NCBI RefSeq assembly: GCF_028994805.1
Contig: NZ_JAJQQP010000003.1
Coordinates: forward strand, 95,145-159,144
Length of the DNA: 64,000 nt
Source: Promicromonospora iranensis
GTDB lineage: Bacteria > Actinomycetota > Actinomycetes > Actinomycetales > Cellulomonadaceae
Direction: 5' to 3'
The notes beneath the pieces were generated by a model. The model saw only the letters and a program-made list of their open reading frames with translations. It did not search any database and was not told where the DNA came from. Below, one piece after another: positions 51,943 through 61,011 of this stretch. The position numbers were made by a program, and so were the translations under genes. The first letter of the stretch is position 1, and the number at the start of each line of letters is the position of its first letter.

Positions 51943-54900
51943 TCAGGCGATCTCGACGACACAGACCGCGAGGTGCTCCAGGTGTAGCGACTGGGGTGCT
52001 GCATTCCGCAGCTCTGCGGAGAGCCGCTCGAAGTTGTCGCGTGCTCGACGCTTCTGTGCGTCGAACAGACCGACCATCCGGCCCCCGCGTCCTCGGGCGA
52101 CCAAGGTGTGGATGCGCCGGTCAAGCGTGGCGATCTTCCTGTGATGCTGCTGCTCAAGCGTGAGGAGGCGGGCCTGACGCAGTGCCTCGAACTCCTGGTC
52201 GCGCCGCGCCTGCTCGGTCTGGTGCCGACGCTCCAAGGTGAGCACGGCGCGCCCGGCCATCTGCGGCAACCGTTCGATCGTGGGAAGCGGCATGTCCTCG
52301 AACTGTCCCTCGGCCAGCGCAGCGAGCAGGGCGTTGACCGGTGCGTCGTCGCTGCGGCGTCCACCGATATCGACTGCCGCGCCCCAGATCTCGTCGCCGC
52401 CGCGAGAGCCTGTGATCGCTTTCGCTAGGACGACGATAAACAGACCTCGTGTGGTCTCTCCGTATCGTCCTGGCACGCGAAGTGATGCGAACCTCGCCTG
52501 CCTGTGCCCAGGGACCGAGACTGCGGCCATCACCAGCGGGCTTGTTGCGGACAGGAGAGTCCCGCCGTTCGTGCGAGCTAGTTCCTGGTCGAGGACCAGC
52601 GACACCGGTAACTCGCTGCGCAGGCCGGAGGCGAGGGCCTGGGTCTCTGCGCGGGTTCGTAGCTGCTTCTGAACGAGGGCGTCGACACGGGCGGCCATCG
52701 CGGGATTGCCTCGCAGCTCGGCGGTCATCCCATCGGAGGCAAATGCCACCGGAGTGCCGCCGTCGGTGAGCGCCCAGTCGTCGAGAAGGAGTGCCAGCTC
52801 GCGCTGACCCACGTAGCGACCGGTACGCAGTAGGTCGTCCTCCAAGCCGGCGACATCCACGTCATTGCTGACCAGCAGCGTGCTCGACGCGTCGCTGACA
52901 TCTTGGAGACCGCGACGCTGCTCCTCGAGCGCAGTGAGCGCCTCGTGCACCTTCTGTCGGCGCTGTCCATCGGTCAGTGTGAAGTCGAACCCAACCTTGA
53001 GCAGCTGGGGTGCAGCCTGGCTGATGATGGGCTCCAGCGCACCGATCGAGCTCTCGAAGATCTCGATGCGTTCGAGCAGGCGGGACAGGATCCGTTCGTC
53101 GATGGTCTGCTCGTTCACGAAGTTGACGACGAGGATGGTCTCCTCCCGCTGGCCGATGCGGTCGATCCGACCGATCCGTTGCTCGACTTCCATGGGGTTC
53201 CAGGGCAGGTCGTAGTTGATGACCGCCGAGCAGAACTCGAAGTCGAGTCCTTCACTTGCGACGCGGTTGGCCAGCACGAAGTCGAAGGCACCGGCGCGGA
53301 ACTCGGCCATGATCGTTCGGCGCTTTTCTCGTGGGACGCCGCCGTGCATGACCGCAACACGGAAATCCCGACCGAGGCGATCTGCGAGGTAGGCGAGGGT
53401 CGGTCGAGAGTGAGTGAACAGGAGTGCCTGCCGCCCTTGACCGTGGAGTCGGTGGAGTACTCGTGCCAGTGCATCGAACTTGGTGTCCACACCGTCCGGG
53501 AGTGCGCGTGCCGCCTTGACCAGCGCAGCGTGCGGCGCCAGCCGGAAGGCGGAGGAGTCCGCGCTGTCCGCGTCTCGCAGGTCCCCGAACCCTTCAGGGT
53601 CGAGGACCGCGCGGCGTGCCATCGGCAGGCATGCGCTCGCGAGCCGGAGCGGCATCTGCATAGCGAAGTAGAGCGGGCTGCCCATCTCGCGTGCGCGATC
53701 TTCGCACCAGGAGACGTACTCGTCGTAGAAGTTGACCTCTTCGGGTGTCCACACGACGTCCTGCCGGTCTTCGGAACGTTTGGCCTTGCGGTCGTCGACC
53801 TCAACCTTCTTGGTTCGGGTGATCACCGTGGAGAGGGTGTTGAAGTCGGCCAGGTACCGCTTGGCGTCGACGACGTCGCGCGGCGACAGATTGTCTTTCG
53901 ACAGGAGCGCGACCAGCAAGGGGTAGTCAGGCCGATTCATCACCAGCGCCCCGAGCGGGGTCTCTCGCAGGCGTTCCAAGTCTCCGAGCAGCCGGGCCCC
54001 GCTGGCGCCCTTTTGGCCGAGACCCGCCGTCACCGCATTGATGATCCGGTTCGGCTCGAGTCGGAACTCAAGATCCGCGGGGTCGCCGTAGTCTTCAGGC
54101 GCGATGAGCTCGAGCAGGTTGAGCAGGTCCGTCTGGCGCAGGTTAATCGGTGTCGCCGACAGGAAGACGAGGTTGTCCGCCCACTCTGCGAGCTCGCTAC
54201 CCAGGGCGTAACTGCGGGTGTCGGAGTTCCGCATAGCGTGGGCCTCGTCCACGATCGCCAGGTCGAACGACGGGGGGTGCTTTCCGAGCTCTTCCAGGCC
54301 TGACCAGGACCTTAGCTTCTCCAGGCTCGCGATATAGGCGTGACGGCGTGGTAGTCGGTTGCTCTGGTGGCGTTCGAGGAACTGCGCGAGGTTGGCGTTG
54401 TCCAGGACGGTGAGCTCGAACTCGAAGCGATCGGCCATCTCGTCGCGCCACTTCTCGACGAGGCCCGACGGGCACACGATGAGGACGCGGTCGGCCTCGC
54501 CCCGTGCTTCCAGCTCCGTCCAGATGAGGCCGGCCTCGATTGTCTTACCCAGGCCGACCTCGTCCGCAATCAGCAGCCGTGCCTTACCGGTCTGCAGCAG
54601 CTTCAGGACGGGCTTGAACTGGTACGGCCGGAACGTCGTCCGCGTTGCGCGGAACGAGAACAGCGTGTCGGCAAATTTCCCACGGAGCTTTGCCCTGGTG
54701 AGAGTGGCTCCGAAACGTCCCGCAGGGGTCGGAGCTCCCTGCACCCAGGACCGAGGGTCGTCGTCATGTTCCTGTGGCGCGAGCCGGGACTCGAGCACCT
54801 TCTCGGTACGCCCGTCGACGACCACCGAGTAGGACCATTCAGTGCCTGGGTAGTTCCGTGCTCGGACAACGGTGTCGTGACCTCCCGGCTGGGTGATCAC

Positions 54901-55272
54901 GGGATCGTGGAGGCGGAATCGCGGGGCGGGAACCTCTTTGGCTACTTCCCACAGCGCCTCAGCCCAGTTCCACGCGGCGAGCAACGGGTCAGTGTCTGGC
55001 AGATCGTCGATCGCTCGGATCGCGGCGTCACCTGGCCACGCACCATGGCCAACCTGCATCAGCAGGTCGCCGCCGTCGAGGCCCTGGAACCAGTACAGCC
55101 CTTCGGGCAGCTCGACCTCGGGTTCCCACAGGATTCGGCACGACCCAACCGACTCGAAGATGCGCTCGACGGCGAGACCTACGACCAACGCCCGCGGGAA
55201 CTTGCCGCGGTCGAGCGCGGCAGTCAAGCTCTCGAAGTCCGGGTGATACCCGAACGTCTGGTCACTGATCAT
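51943..55272 (-). CDS. Large SNF2 helicase (DrmD/RapA-like)
   Basis: 1109 residues from the ATG at 55272, which overlaps a short upstream ORF in ATGA. Motifs: FRPYQFKPVL, ADEVGLGKTIEA (about 242), AIVDEAHAMRN, LSATPINL, then NRVASEGLDFEFCSAVINYD and RIGRIDRIGQ. The first 210 residues are an acidic, Trp-rich domain specific to this branch, and the C-terminus is a long coiled coil (LERRHQTEQARRDQEFE). Similarity is to the SNF2 helicases of RapA and the DrmD component of DISARM. No DISARM partners (drmA, drmB, drmC) are present. Motor of an uncharacterised defence unit is inferred from context. Confidence 0.82.
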   Translation of the reverse strand: MISDQTFGYHPDFESLTAALDRGKFPRALVVGLAVERIFESVGSCRILWEPEVELPEGLYWFQGLDGGDLLMQVGHGAWPGDAAIRAIDDLPDTDPLLAAWNWAEALWEVAKEVPAPRFRLHDPVITQPGGHDTVVRARNYPGTEWSYSVVVDGRTEKVLESRLAPQEHDDDPRSWVQGAPTPAGRFGATLTRAKLRGKFADTLFSFRATRTTFRPYQFKPVLKLLQTGKARLLIADEVGLGKTIEAGLIWTELEARGEADRVLIVCPSGLVEKWRDEMADRFEFELTVLDNANLAQFLERHQSNRLPRRHAYIASLEKLRSWSGLEELGKHPPSFDLAIVDEAHAMRNSDTRSYALGSELAEWADNLVFLSATPINLRQTDLLNLLELIAPEDYGDPADLEFRLEPNRIINAVTAGLGQKGASGARLLGDLERLRETPLGALVMNRPDYPLLVALLSKDNLSPRDVVDAKRYLADFNTLSTVITRTKKVEVDDRKAKRSEDRQDVVWTPEEVNFYDEYVSWCEDRAREMGSPLYFAMQMPLRLASACLPMARRAVLDPEGFGDLRDADSADSSAFRLAPHAALVKAARALPDGVDTKFDALARVLHRLHGQGRQALLFTHSRPTLAYLADRLGRDFRVAVMHGGVPREKRRTIMAEFRAGAFDFVLANRVASEGLDFEFCSAVINYDLPWNPMEVEQRIGRIDRIGQREETILVVNFVNEQTIDERILSRLLERIEIFESSIGALEPIISQAAPQLLKVGFDFTLTDGQRRQKVHEALTALEEQRRGLQDVSDASSTLLVSNDVDVAGLEDDLLRTGRYVGQRELALLLDDWALTDGGTPVAFASDGMTAELRGNPAMAARVDALVQKQLRTRAETQALASGLRSELPVSLVLDQELARTNGGTLLSATSPLVMAAVSVPGHRQARFASLRVPGRYGETTRGLFIVVLAKAITGSRGGDEIWGAAVDIGGRRSDDAPVNALLAALAEGQFEDMPLPTIERLPQMAGRAVLTLERRHQTEQARRDQEFEALRQARLLTLEQQHHRKIATLDRRIHTLVARGRGGRMVGLFDAQKRRARDNFERLSAELRNAAPQSLHLEHLAVCVVEIA

Positions 55273-55355
55273 TGGGCCGGTGCTCCGGCCAGCACGCACT
55301 CGTACTCGGTCTCGAACCTTTGAGGGGCGATCGAGTGGTGGACGACGGGGTTCAT
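55269..55355 (-). CDS. 28-codon ORF translationally coupled to the SNF2 helicase
   Basis: ATG 55355 is preceded at 6 bases by a perfect GGAGG, the best ribosome site in this operon. The ORF encodes 28 residues (starting MNPVVHHSIAPQRF) and its TGA overlaps the helicase ATG (ATGA, 55269-55272). The helicase ATG itself lacks a good ribosome site, so its translation probably depends on reading this ORF. It may be only a coupling leader, or a small functional partner. No family. Confidence 0.5.
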   Translation of the reverse strand: MNPVVHHSIAPQRFETEYECVLAGAPAQ

Positions 55356-55927
55356 GGGGGCCTGCCTCCTGGGCGAGCGACATGGTCAAGGCCCACACCA
55401 GTGGCGAGCCGATCAGGATAGCGCCAACCAGATCGTATTGGTAGAGGTCACCGCCACGAACGTCCCGCCGGGTGGATCACCGGGTGAGGTCCTGGACTGT
55501 GCTGCTCGTTGCAACGTCGCCCACGCAAGAGCGCGCAGCCGACGGTGGGGCGCAGCGGCATAATCTGGACATTCGAACACGGAGGAGTGCTCATGTCTCG
55601 TGGCCGCGTTCGGGTGGTAAGCGGCGCTATTGCGCCTGGAAGCACGTACGCGCCCAGGGCGGACTAAGAGAAGCGCGCGAAGCAGGAGGCGGCAGAGCCG
55701 AGCGGCGAGACGTGTGCTCGACCATGCAAGGGCGCCTTGGCAGCGGACATCCGCCACTGCCCTTGCCTTGTCGCTGTGACTCGGGCTAATGTCCCGGGTC
55801 AGGTCAAGAGTGACCAGCGATACGCCCTCCGCGTGCTGGTCCGGCAACCGCGCTCTGCGCGCACGGTGCCTCAGGAGGAAGACCCGCTCGTCGCGATCAG
55901 CGACGAGAAGCGCGACGAGAGAGAACA
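55356..55927. other. 572-base region upstream of the helicase operon
   Basis: No gene is convincingly coding. A frame beginning 55737 (+) and several minus-strand frames are open but overlap one another and match nothing known. A TATCCT box on the minus strand (rc of 55416-55421) might be the -10 of the helicase operon. Confidence 0.4.
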
Positions 55928-56209
55928 TTGGCGATCGACGAGCACCTGGCAACCCTCTTTCCGCGGGAAGTGGTGCCCAGGCACGAGAACCACGACTTCA
56001 AGGCACTGCTGCATCTCGAGGCACGGCGCCGCAGCGGCGAAACTCTCACCCCAGACGACGCTCAGCGGCTCGAGCGCTGGCTCCACGAGGTCCACTCGCT
56101 GAACGCCGTCGTGCACTACGACCCGGAAACCCTCAGCGGCTTCTTCCTCCTGCCGCGCCTCGCCGGGGACGATGACCTCATCCATCGCCCAGAGCGGACT
56201 GCACCATGA
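55928..56209 (+). CDS. Unrecognised small acidic protein
   Basis: 93 residues from TTG 55928, with only a weak GAGAGA upstream. Predominantly helical (HDFKALLHLEARRRSGETL; QRLERWLHEVHSL). No membrane segment or motif. Its stop overlaps the start of the next gene (ATGA at 56206-56209), which argues that both are real and cotranslated. Confidence 0.5.
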   Translation: MAIDEHLATLFPREVVPRHENHDFKALLHLEARRRSGETLTPDDAQRLERWLHEVHSLNAVVHYDPETLSGFFLLPRLAGDDDLIHRPERTAP

Positions 56210-57096
56210 GCCCTGAGCGTGCCAGCAGCGCGACGCCCGACATCGCCCAGATCAGCGGGATTTTGGGGGTGCGAAAGACCGAGCTGCTCGCGGCAATGGA
56301 GGGTGTCGACATCTGCGAGCCGCTCTCGGTGCGGAGCGCGAGTGCCTGGGCTCGGGACCCTGGCTCAGCTCCCACGTGGGTCCGCGGAGCCCAGGCAGTC
56401 GCCGCCGAGCGTCACAGTCGCAAGCGCCGGGGCACGCTGCACGCCTCAAATGAACCTTTTCGGACTGCGCTGGTCGCCAAAGAACTCACTGTGGAGGCAG
56501 CACGCCTGCCGGCCCCGCCGCGGTCCGTACTGACCCCGGAGCAGCGCCGCCTGGCCGCCCTTGGGGTGCATGCGCCAGGGCTGTCGCTCGCGCTTCAGCC
56601 GCCGGTACAGGTGGTGTCCACGCGGAACTGGGACCGGGATGGAGAGCCACGAGAGAACCCTGCAGTGCTCAGGTCACGTCCTATCGCAGGGGCGTCGACG
56701 GCCGCAGATCCCCGAGGACAGACTGCGCGGCGTAAGTCGAGGCCGACTATGCACCAGAGTGGGGCCCGTCGGAGGTGTCCAGACTGTCGCCGCAAAATTG
56801 GGGTCGTCGACTACCCGCAGAGGATCGCCGATCACCACGTCAAAGGCACCGGTCGTGGGTGCGCAGGCTCGGGCGTGCTTGTGACCGACCTGCCAGCTGA
56901 ACCCGCTCCCACGCCATACGTCCCGTGGAGTGCCCGCAACCAGTTGGCCCGCAGCGACCTGTACCAGGCAGAGGTGCGTGCCCTCGTGCACACAGGCGAC
57001 GTGACTGATGCCGCCCGCGACGATGCTCCCGACGCCAGTCAGGTGTCGGTGAATTCGGTGCCGGGCGGGCTGCCCACCCTCGGACGCAGGAGGTGA
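56206..57096 (+). CDS. Unrecognised protein with HTH-like start and zinc-like cluster
   Basis: 296 residues. The first 35 residues (IAQISGILGVRKTELLAAMEG) resemble a short helix-turn-helix. Residues about 185-225 hold a Cys/His set (RRCPDCRRKIGVVDY, then HHVKGTGRGCAGSG) of the kind found in small actinobacterial zinc-ribbon proteins on mobile elements. The rest is Arg/Pro/Ala-rich. Coupled to the preceding gene. No function can be assigned. Confidence 0.5.
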   Translation: MSPERASSATPDIAQISGILGVRKTELLAAMEGVDICEPLSVRSASAWARDPGSAPTWVRGAQAVAAERHSRKRRGTLHASNEPFRTALVAKELTVEAARLPAPPRSVLTPEQRRLAALGVHAPGLSLALQPPVQVVSTRNWDRDGEPRENPAVLRSRPIAGASTAADPRGQTARRKSRPTMHQSGARRRCPDCRRKIGVVDYPQRIADHHVKGTGRGCAGSGVLVTDLPAEPAPTPYVPWSARNQLARSDLYQAEVRALVHTGDVTDAARDDAPDASQVSVNSVPGGLPTLGRRR

Positions 57097-57499
57097 GGCC
57101 TGACCGGCCGCCCCTCGAGGCGGATACACGCTGGACCGGCCACCTGGGTCGACCGGGCCCGATCGCCCACAGCTCTGCGGGCGCGAGCCGGACGGTGTGT
57201 ACGCCACTGACCAGCCCTGCCGAACTGATCGTTCCGACCGTGTGACGCGACGTTTCACCCGATACCTCGTTGTCCCGTTGCCAAGGGCAGCAGGTCCACG
57301 CTGTGAATCGGAGCAGGCGAATCGGAGCAGGCCGAGGTCGCAGTGGGCGGAACGTGCAAGCGGCCCAGATCTGCGGCCGATTCAGCAGCTCTCGCGCCAC
57401 TCACTTCACCCACGTGGCGGGTCGCTCCATTCTTCAGGAGGCGAATATGCTCGCGACGCGCCTGGGCATCGAGCCCGCTTCGTAAGACGAGGGGAGTCT
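57097..57499. other. 403-base region with a tandem repeat
   Basis: No gene supported. A 14-bp unit (GAATCGGAGCAGGC) is repeated exactly twice in tandem at 57305-57332. A ribosome site (GAGGGGAG) closes the region before the DUF4839 gene. Confidence 0.55.
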
Positions 57500-58255
57500 A
57501 TGACCGACGACGATGTGCGGTATGAGCTCAAGACCGTACGGGTGATCCGTGGCGTAGAAGCCGGCTCGATCGCGAAGTGGCAGAGATCTGGGTGGGAACT
57601 CGTCAGTCAGGAACCCGGGACCTTGCGGACAGCGCTGAGCTTCCGTCGTCCGAAATCAAAATTCCCCTGGATCTCAGTCGCCGCTGCAGGGGGCGTCCTC
57701 GCGCTGGTTGCGATCGCCGTTGGCGTCGGCACCGCGGTGGAGGGGGGAGATGACGGTGACGTGCCAGCGTCCACCAGGCGCGTAGGTGAAACGACGGCCG
57801 TGGCAAGTGAGCCGCCTCCCACGTCGCCAGGACCAACGCCGTCTACGTCGGACCTGCCCGACGCCAACATGGAGCTGACTGTCGCAAACAGCGAGGAGCT
57901 CGCGGCACTGCTGGCTGTTGGTGACTACTGCGACGAGTCGATCGAACGATTTGCGAACCGGTACACGGGCAGGACGATCGCCTTCGACGGGTCCATCGCG
58001 AACATGGCCACTCGCGCGGATTACGACACTCGGTACGACATCCTTCTTGGCGCAGGCGATGACGGCGCAAAGACAGGTCTTGGGCCAGCCTTCAGGTTCG
58101 AGGACGTCAACGTGTTGGAGCTGAACCTCATAGGGGCGAACATGCCCGATCGCGTGGGTGTGGGAGACAAGTTCCGCTTCATCGTCGAGGTTGATGAGTT
58201 CGACTCGGATTCATGCATCTTCGTAGTCGAACCCGTGTCAACAGAAGGTCGATAG
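57500..58255 (+). CDS. DUF4839-domain membrane protein
   Basis: 251 residues from the ATG at 57500. An N-terminal cytoplasmic module (YELKTVRVIRGVEAGSIAKWQRSGWELVSQ) is followed by one transmembrane helix (about 58-78), a Thr/Pro-rich linker and an extracytoplasmic DUF4839 domain (about 123-250) with VANSEELAALLAVGDYCD, RTIAFDGSIA and a final IFVVEPVSTEGR. All typical of DUF4839 proteins, whose role is unknown. Stands alone. Confidence 0.8.
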   Translation: MTDDDVRYELKTVRVIRGVEAGSIAKWQRSGWELVSQEPGTLRTALSFRRPKSKFPWISVAAAGGVLALVAIAVGVGTAVEGGDDGDVPASTRRVGETTAVASEPPPTSPGPTPSTSDLPDANMELTVANSEELAALLAVGDYCDESIERFANRYTGRTIAFDGSIANMATRADYDTRYDILLGAGDDGAKTGLGPAFRFEDVNVLELNLIGANMPDRVGVGDKFRFIVEVDEFDSDSCIFVVEPVSTEGR

Positions 58256-59028
58256 GGCCGTCTACCTGACCACACGAGTACGAAATCCGTGTTCCCGCTC
58301 ACGGCGTCGCTGTCGTGCAGAAAGCCTGACCATCCCGGCGTTGGCCCAACTCGACCACGCTCCCGACGTCGTCGTTATCCTGAGAGCGTGCGCGGCGCCT
58401 GCCGCGCGCACCGGCGAGCAGCCCTCTCGGGCCCTCACTGCGTCGACCGTCCTCGGTCGGCGACTTCGAGAACCCGCTCCGGTTCCAAGTCCCAGTAGAG
58501 TCCAGCCGCTCGCGGCGGGAACTAAAACACCAGCTCAGGACCGGTATACACAGTTCAACGTCTGAACCGCGCGCTACTGTCAGAATCCGAGGCCAGTGCC
58601 GAGTGCCAGTCATGCCTCATGAGGGCCAGCCGACGCACGGTCCGGAGTGGCACGCAGCAGGCACGCCCCGCCTCGGCTAGCCTAGAAACCGCAGAATTCC
58701 AACGATCCACCCCGCCAGAACCACATGACCAACGTCTGATCGATCACCCGGGCTGTCTGAGGTCGGTTACTTTGGCAGAGGCCCGGATCCGCAGGAATCG
58801 CGGAGCCGGGCCTCCTTGCATTCCGAGGCATCTGGACACCCATCGAAAGCGCCGTCGCCCGGCCTGAGGCCGAAGCTCCCGGCCTTCGCAGCTCACTTCC
58901 CGGGCCCGACCTACGGCGACTTCGCCGACGATCTTGCAACCTTGGCAACGATGAGGGGACGAAGACGCAGGCCGAGTGGCTGGAGCGGATCGACGAGCTG
59001 GACAGTGATTCAACGCTCTTGGTCGGCG
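58256..59028. other. 773-base region, mostly non-coding
   Basis: No intact gene. It holds the second copy of the palindromic repeat (58777-58813). Near 58890-59020 two overlapping plus-strand frames can be joined by one indel into a peptide (FADDLATLGNDEGTKTQAEW, then LERIDELDSD) that looks like a gene remnant, but it is too short to name. Confidence 0.45.
58777..58813. repeat. Palindromic repeat copy 2
   Basis: A 9-bp stem GAGGCCCGG/CCGGGCCTC. The left arm and its flank (CAGAGGCCCGGATCCGC) are identical to the element after lpdA at 10003; the inner palindrome is degenerate here. A TGGACACC motif follows both copies at similar distance. Confidence 0.6.
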
Positions 59029-59910
59029 CTACGCCCCTTGCTCCACCAGCTCCTGCCGGCGCTGTGTAACCAGCCACGACCGAACGTCACTGACCTCGGC
59101 CACCAGCGACCGTGACTGCGCCAGGTCGGCCCGATACGAAGACCCTTCGGCAAACCACCGGAACATCGCCTTGAGATCCTCGTCGTCGCCGAGGTACTCG
59201 AGCGGGATGCTCTCGAATCGCGCCGGCACCCCGAACACCTCGCCGGCCCGGGCGGCCACCAGGTCGAGAGAAAGCTCGTCACCCGCGAGCTCAACGGCGT
59301 CGCCGTCGATCGCCCCAGGCTCGACCAGGAGCCGCGCAGCCGCCCGCCCGATGTCCCGCACGGCGACCATCTGTACCGGCACGTCGCCCGGCATCGGCAT
59401 GCGGATGACGATCTCGCCGTCCTCGTTGGGCGTGAGCTGCGCGGTCAGGTTCTCCATGAAGAAGACCGGTCGCAGGATCGTGGCGGGCACGAGGTCGCGG
59501 AGCCGCTTCTCGACGTCGAACTTGCTCTCGAAGTGGGGGATGCCGGTTCCGCGCTCGGCGCCGCCGACCGAGGAATACACGACGTGCGGGACCTTCGCTC
59601 GGTCTGCGGCGTCGGCGACGGCGTGCCCGCGTCGCACCTCGCCTGTCGGACCTTGCGGGCCTTCGAAGGTCGTCATGTAGAACAGGGCCGCGACGTCGGT
59701 GAGGCCGTCAGTAAGCGACTGGCCGTCCTCCTGGTCCGCCTGTACTACTTCGGCGCCGGCCGCACGCAGCGCCTGTGCCGCAGAAGAATCAGGGTTGCGA
59801 ACGAGTGCGCGGACCGGGACATCGGCGTCGTGCAGCGCGTCGACAACGCTGCGGCCCTGCTGGCCGGTTGCGCCGATGACGGCGACGGAGGACTGGTGCG
59901 TAGAGGTCAT
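59029..59910 (-). CDS. NmrA-like NAD(P)-binding protein
   Basis: 293 residues from the ATG at 59910 (GAAGGGA upstream). The N-terminal Rossmann motif is AVIGATGQQGRSVVDAL, followed by the family pattern LRAAGAEVVQADQED, HVVYSSVGGAERG and LRPVFFMENL. Atypical short-chain reductase; many members sense the NADP state or reduce quinones. It lies 114 bases beyond the hydrolase stop in the same orientation and may be part of the same MarR-controlled group. Confidence 0.88.
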   Translation of the reverse strand: MTSTHQSSVAVIGATGQQGRSVVDALHDADVPVRALVRNPDSSAAQALRAAGAEVVQADQEDGQSLTDGLTDVAALFYMTTFEGPQGPTGEVRRGHAVADAADRAKVPHVVYSSVGGAERGTGIPHFESKFDVEKRLRDLVPATILRPVFFMENLTAQLTPNEDGEIVIRMPMPGDVPVQMVAVRDIGRAAARLLVEPGAIDGDAVELAGDELSLDLVAARAGEVFGVPARFESIPLEYLGDDEDLKAMFRWFAEGSSYRADLAQSRSLVAEVSDVRSWLVTQRRQELVEQGA

Positions 59911-60024
59911 GTCATTTCCCTTCCAGGGTTGTGATGCACCCACGAGCGTGATCGGTGAGTGGTGAAGCTGTGGTGCCGGAGGCGAACGCGCTCGCACCCC
60001 GGGTGCGAGCGCGTTCGCCCAAAC

Positions 60025-60975
60025 TCAGAGCGCCTTCAACGCCCGAACCCGGTCCGCGATCGCACGCCGTGCCACCCCCGACTCGGGAGCGATCGAGTCA
60101 AACTCGTGGGGGACACCCGGCCGCAGGTGGAACTCCACCTCCACCCCGGCGCGGCTCAGCGTTGTGGCGTACGCGAGGTCCTCGTCCCGGAACACGTCGA
60201 GCTGACCCACCTCGATGTACGCCGGCGGCAGACCCGCCGCGTCCGACAACCGAGCGGGAGCCGCCGTGGCAGGAACCTGGTCTCCTCCGGCGGCGTCACC
60301 GAGCAGCGCCGGCCACGCCGTCCGACTGTCGTCGTACGACCAGATCAGGAACGGCTCGATCAGCGGGTCGGGCGTGGTGGTGCGGTCGTCGAGCATGGGC
60401 ATCAGCAGGATCTGACGCGCGATCTTCGGACCGCCCCGCTCGCGCGTCAGAATCGTGAGCGCCGCCGCCATGCCACCGCCCGCGCTGTCGCCCATCACCC
60501 CGATGCGGTCGGGGTCGACGCTGAGCTCCGCGGCGTGGTCGTGGAGCCAGCGCAGCGCCGCGTACGCGTCCTCGACGGGCGTCGGGTACGGGTGCTCGGG
60601 AGCGCGGCGGTACTCGACCGACAGCATGGGCACGCCGCTGGCCGACACGTACCGGGAGACGGGACCGTCGAACTGGTCGATGTGCCCGAAGATGTAGCCG
60701 CCACCGTGGAAGAACAGCGCGGCCGGCCCTGCCGGGGCGCCGTCCTTCACGTACCAGCGCGCCGTGATCGTCGCGCCGTCGTCGGTGAGGATCTCGACGT
60801 CCCTGGTGGTCACGTCGGCGGGGAGGGGGAGCGCCGCGCTCGCGGCGGCGAGGATGGGCTCCCACATCGCGCGGCGTCCGGCGATGTCGCCGACCGCGGG
60901 TGGGGTGGTTGCCGCCATGGCCTCGCCCATCGGGGCGAGGGCCGCGGCGACCTCAGGATCGAGAGTGAACGTCAT
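60025..60975 (-). CDS. Alpha/beta hydrolase of the HSL (hormone-sensitive lipase) family
   Basis: 316 residues. Oxyanion motif HGGG at 90-93, nucleophile Ser164 in GDSAGG, then Asp260 (GQLDVFRDE) and His290 (PGVPHEFD) complete the triad. It should hydrolyse short esters or a degradation intermediate. It follows the quinone-oxidoreductase gene by 36 bases in the same direction and is probably in its operon. Confidence 0.92.
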   Translation of the reverse strand: MTFTLDPEVAAALAPMGEAMAATTPPAVGDIAGRRAMWEPILAAASAALPLPADVTTRDVEILTDDGATITARWYVKDGAPAGPAALFFHGGGYIFGHIDQFDGPVSRYVSASGVPMLSVEYRRAPEHPYPTPVEDAYAALRWLHDHAAELSVDPDRIGVMGDSAGGGMAAALTILTRERGGPKIARQILLMPMLDDRTTTPDPLIEPFLIWSYDDSRTAWPALLGDAAGGDQVPATAAPARLSDAAGLPPAYIEVGQLDVFRDEDLAYATTLSRAGVEVEFHLRPGVPHEFDSIAPESGVARRAIADRVRALKAL

Positions 60976-61011
60976 GTCGCACTTCTTCTCTTGGGGAGCA
61001 GTGGAGGAGGA

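Noticed and set aside
49928-55272. DISARM system
   Set aside because: The SNF2 helicase resembles DrmD, but no drmA (DUF1998 helicase), drmB or drmC (PLD) gene lies in the window, and the nearby methyltransferase is a type III Mod with its own Res.
55737-56102. Plus-strand 121-codon frame upstream of 55928
   Set aside because: No ribosome site, overlaps the better-supported coupled gene in another frame, and no recognisable domain.
57305-57332. CRISPR-like array
   Set aside because: Only two 14-base units in direct contact with no spacers.
58816-59115. Plus-strand 99-codon frame
   Set aside because: Changes character midway and needs an indel to make a plausible peptide; it also runs into the 3' end of the NmrA-like gene. 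Left as a possible remnant only.
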